Source of the DNA: Evtepia sp.
Lineage (GTDB): Bacteria; Bacillota; Clostridia; Oscillospirales; Oscillospiraceae
Assembly (NCBI GenBank): GCA_020025735.1
Contig: JAHHRP010000089.1
Coordinates: 1-7,551, forward strand
DNA length: 7,551 nucleotides
Direction: 5' to 3'
In this document: in pieces, positions 6,217-7,551 of the stretch
Numbering within the stretch: position 1 is the stretch's first letter
Layout: the number at the start of each line of letters is the position of its first letter
Translations under genes and position numbers: made by a program
Notes under the pieces: generated by a model
Told to the model about the DNA's origin: nothing
What the model saw: the letters and a program-made list of their open reading frames with translations, nothing else
Database searches by the model: none

Positions 6217-7241
6217 ACGTTTTCTCCTTTCTCCGCGGCGATTGCTACGGCGTGACAAATGCCGGGGATGCTCTCTCCCTGCATGGTAGAGGTAGGAGAG
6301 TGGAGGGCACCAGTGCCGCAAAAGAGCAGGTTTCGATAGGTTCCTTGTCCCATTTGTCGCAGCAGGTGGCCAGCCAGGACAACGGCACTGCATCCGCAGC
6401 CAGAAGCGCCAGCATGGACATCCTGTTTTTGAGAGTCGAACAGGAGTACCCCGCAATCCTCATAGTGGCCCGTTAAATCAATATGATCCTGGCGGAAGAA
6501 ATCCATGACAATCTCTTTGCCTAGGCTGCCCAAGTCTCCGGTAATGATGAGGTCGTAAAATTCCGGTCCTCGTCCAGTCTCTTCAAAATGGGCCTGGAGT
6601 GTAGAGTAGGCAGCAGGAGCCATCGCAGCGCCCATATTGCTGACATCGCAGATCCCCTTGTCAACTACTTTCCCTGTGGTTACATGGGTTACAAAGGGTC
6701 CTTTTCCGCGGCGGGAAAGGATAACTGCTCCTGCACCGGTCGTGGTCCACTGGGCGGTAGGCGATTTCTGGCCTCCATACTCTAGGGGAGCGCGGTACTG
6801 GCGCTCGGCAGAGCAGAAGTGGGAGGAAGTGAGTGCGGCGACATAAGCGGCAAAACCGCCATCGACCAGCATCGCCCCCAGCGAAAGCCCCTCGGCCATG
6901 GTGGAGCAGGCTCCATAGAGACCAAAAAAGGGGGCATTTTGTGCTCGGAGGGAGTAGGAGGTGGCGATACATTGGTTGAGTAAGTCTCCTGCAAAGACAT
7001 AGTCCAACTGATCGGCGGTGATTCCTGCCCGGTTCAGGGCAAAGGAGAGAGCCTGTTTTTGCATTTCCGTCTCTGCTTTCTCCCAGCTTATCTGTGAAAA
7101 GGTATCATCGGTGCTGGCAAAGTCAAAGCACTGTCCCAAAGGCCCTTGTCGCTCCTTGTTGCCTACGGCGCTGCCAAAGCCAACAATGGCGGGAGGATCA
7201 GAGAAGCAGACGGTTTGCCGTCCTAACTTTTTGGTGTCCAA
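6213..7241 (-). CDS. spoVAD: Stage V sporulation protein AD (thiolase-fold dipicolinate-binding protein)
   Basis: SpoVAD is the soluble, membrane-associated subunit of the SpoVA dipicolinic-acid channel; it has a thiolase-like fold and binds the solute. The 342-residue product matches Bacillus SpoVAD end to end (about 338 residues). Recognisable blocks are KLGRQT near the N-terminus, YVFAGDLLNQ (81-90), FGLYGACST (106-114, C112 at the thiolase-type cysteine site), SSHFCSAERQYR (139-150), PLEYGGQ (152-158), KVVDKGI (191-197), GDLGSLG (235-241), GASGCGCSAVV (278-288) and QGESIPGICHAV (321-332). The start is TTG. It is chosen because alignment with Bacillus SpoVAD begins there and GGGAGAGG lies about 8 bases upstream. 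A sigma-G/F-like promoter precedes it. spoVAE overlaps the stop. spoVAC, usually just upstream, is absent; a divergent gene sits there instead. Confidence 0.95.
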   Translation of the reverse strand: MDTKKLGRQTVCFSDPPAIVGFGSAVGNKERQGPLGQCFDFASTDDTFSQISWEKAETEMQKQALSFALNRAGITADQLDYVFAGDLLNQCIATSYSLRAQNAPFFGLYGACSTMAEGLSLGAMLVDGGFAAYVAALTSSHFCSAERQYRAPLEYGGQKSPTAQWTTTGAGAVILSRRGKGPFVTHVTTGKVVDKGICDVSNMGAAMAPAAYSTLQAHFEETGRGPEFYDLIITGDLGSLGKEIVMDFFRQDHIDLTGHYEDCGVLLFDSQKQDVHAGASGCGCSAVVLAGHLLRQMGQGTYRNLLFCGTGALHSPTSTMQGESIPGICHAVAIAAEKGENV

Positions 7242-7275
7242 AGGATCATCCTCTCCCTTCTGTACTTGGTTGCCT

Positions 7276-7304
7276 TAGTCTGCCCCTAAAAGGCAGAACT
7301 ATTC
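7276..7304 (-). promoter_or_regulatory. Forespore (sigma-G/sigma-F type) promoter for spoVAD-spoVAE
   Basis: On the minus strand, GAATA (7300-7304) fits the sigma-G -35 pattern G-H-A-T-R. After exactly 17 bases, CAGACTA (7276-7282) matches six of seven positions of the sigma-G -10 CATnHTA. GGG immediately before the -10 also fits the sigma-F -10 pattern. It lies 34 bases before the TTG start. spoVA operons are known to be forespore-expressed, which agrees. Confidence 0.7.
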
Positions 7305-7309
7305 CTCCG

Positions 7310-7418
7310 AGGCAGGAAATTCTGATCTTGCGAGGGGGATTGGCAAGTAGACGGAAAAGGGGGAGCAGACAAAGACAGCGTTGCTCCAGAAGAAGAAAGA
7401 CCTGGACTTTTCCTGCCT
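7310..7418. repeat. 10-bp inverted repeat between divergent promoters
   Basis: AGGCAGGAAA (7310-7319) recurs as its reverse complement TTTCCTGCCT (7409-7418), 89 bases apart. The first copy lies just upstream of the spoVAD -35 box; the second lies in the spacer of the rightward promoter. A partial copy, AGGCAGAA, occurs at 7291-7298. This could be a pair of operator half-sites or chance. Confidence 0.4.
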
Positions 7419-7432
7419 AACTGTACTATAAT
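7403..7432 (+). promoter_or_regulatory. Vegetative (sigma-A type) promoter for the gene at the right edge
   Basis: TGGACT (7403-7408, four of six matches to TTGACA) and a perfect TATAAT (7427-7432) are separated by 18 bases. A leader of about 30 bases would follow before the ATG at 7468. Confidence 0.6.
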
Positions 7433-7467
7433 AGCAATATACTTTACGAAAGAAGGGATCTTTTTTC

Positions 7468-7551
7468 ATGGGAAACGCAAGGTTGGTCACACAGAAAGTA
7501 CAGGAGATCCACATGGTCAATAAATTGGAGAAGTCGGGGCAGGTCCAGTTG
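7468..7551 (+). CDS. Unidentified protein, N-terminal 28 codons (partial)
   Basis: The ATG at 7468 is preceded by AGAAGGGA (7451-7458) at a 9-base distance and by a plausible sigma-A promoter. It opens a frame running off the window edge: MGNARLVTQKVQEIHM, then VNKLEKSGQVQL. The pattern of a basic, helical start followed by KLEKSGQVQL resembles the first helix of winged-helix regulators (ROK or DeoR type, where a similar segment precedes the recognition helix). That is only a suggestion from 28 residues. The gene is divergent from spoVAD, with 226 bases between starts, and is read from a vegetative-type promoter, so it need not be a sporulation gene. I do not recognise the family with confidence. 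Confidence 0.6.
   Translation, partial: MGNARLVTQKVQEIHMVNKLEKSGQVQL

Noticed and set aside
6217..6456. Extension of the spoVAE frame 80 codons upstream
   Set aside because: It runs inside spoVAD, is rich in Arg, Pro, Cys and Trp as expected of an off-frame reading, and the ATG at 6216 has a good ribosome binding site and ATGA coupling.
1..7551. CRISPR arrays, insertion sequences, tRNA genes, phage or defence genes
   Set aside because: I looked for regularly spaced repeats, transposase-like motifs, terminal inverted repeats and cloverleaf-like sequence on both strands and saw none. All sizeable frames fit housekeeping or sporulation genes or are shadows of them.

Overview
The window looks like the chromosome of a spore-forming, moderately GC-rich member of the Clostridia, probably close to Oscillospiraceae such as Flavonifractor or Intestinimonas. 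The evidence is a large Gram-positive-type SRP RNA directly upstream of dnaX and ebfC, two stage V sporulation genes (spoVAD, spoVAE), strong AAAGGAGG-type ribosome binding sites, and a clostridial-type DnaX. The genus is an inference from protein resemblance; I could not run a search.

Layout. (1) Positions 1-2333, plus strand: the end of a nucleoside-type ABC importer operon. It holds the last codons of a probable ATPase and two complete membrane permeases, joined by ATGA stop/start overlaps and closed by a 20-bp hairpin terminator. (2) Positions 2479-5033, plus strand: a vegetative promoter, the SRP RNA with its terminator, then dnaX and ebfC. recR, often third in this cluster, is absent. 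(3) A bidirectional terminator at 5063-5104 separates these from the minus-strand genes. (4) Positions 5179-7304, minus strand: spoVAD and spoVAE overlap by ATGA behind a good sigma-G/sigma-F-like promoter. A family 4 uracil-DNA glycosylase follows, with its own vegetative-type promoter embedded at the spoVAE 3' end. (5) Positions 7403-7551, plus strand: a divergent promoter and the first 28 codons of an unidentified gene.

The permeases would move nucleosides or similar solutes inward. SRP RNA serves membrane-protein targeting, and DnaX is the clamp-loader subunit of the replicase. SpoVAD and SpoVAE belong to the dipicolinic-acid channel of the forespore. The glycosylase removes uracil from DNA.

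I see no novel defence, mobile or CRISPR system. The genes are ordinary housekeeping and sporulation genes. The points worth a second look are regulatory or structural: alternative pairings around the SRP RNA terminator that may set dnaX read-through, a run of eight G in the dnaX linker, spoVAD-spoVAE without spoVAC, the glycosylase promoter inside spoVAE, and an inverted repeat between the divergent promoters at the right end.
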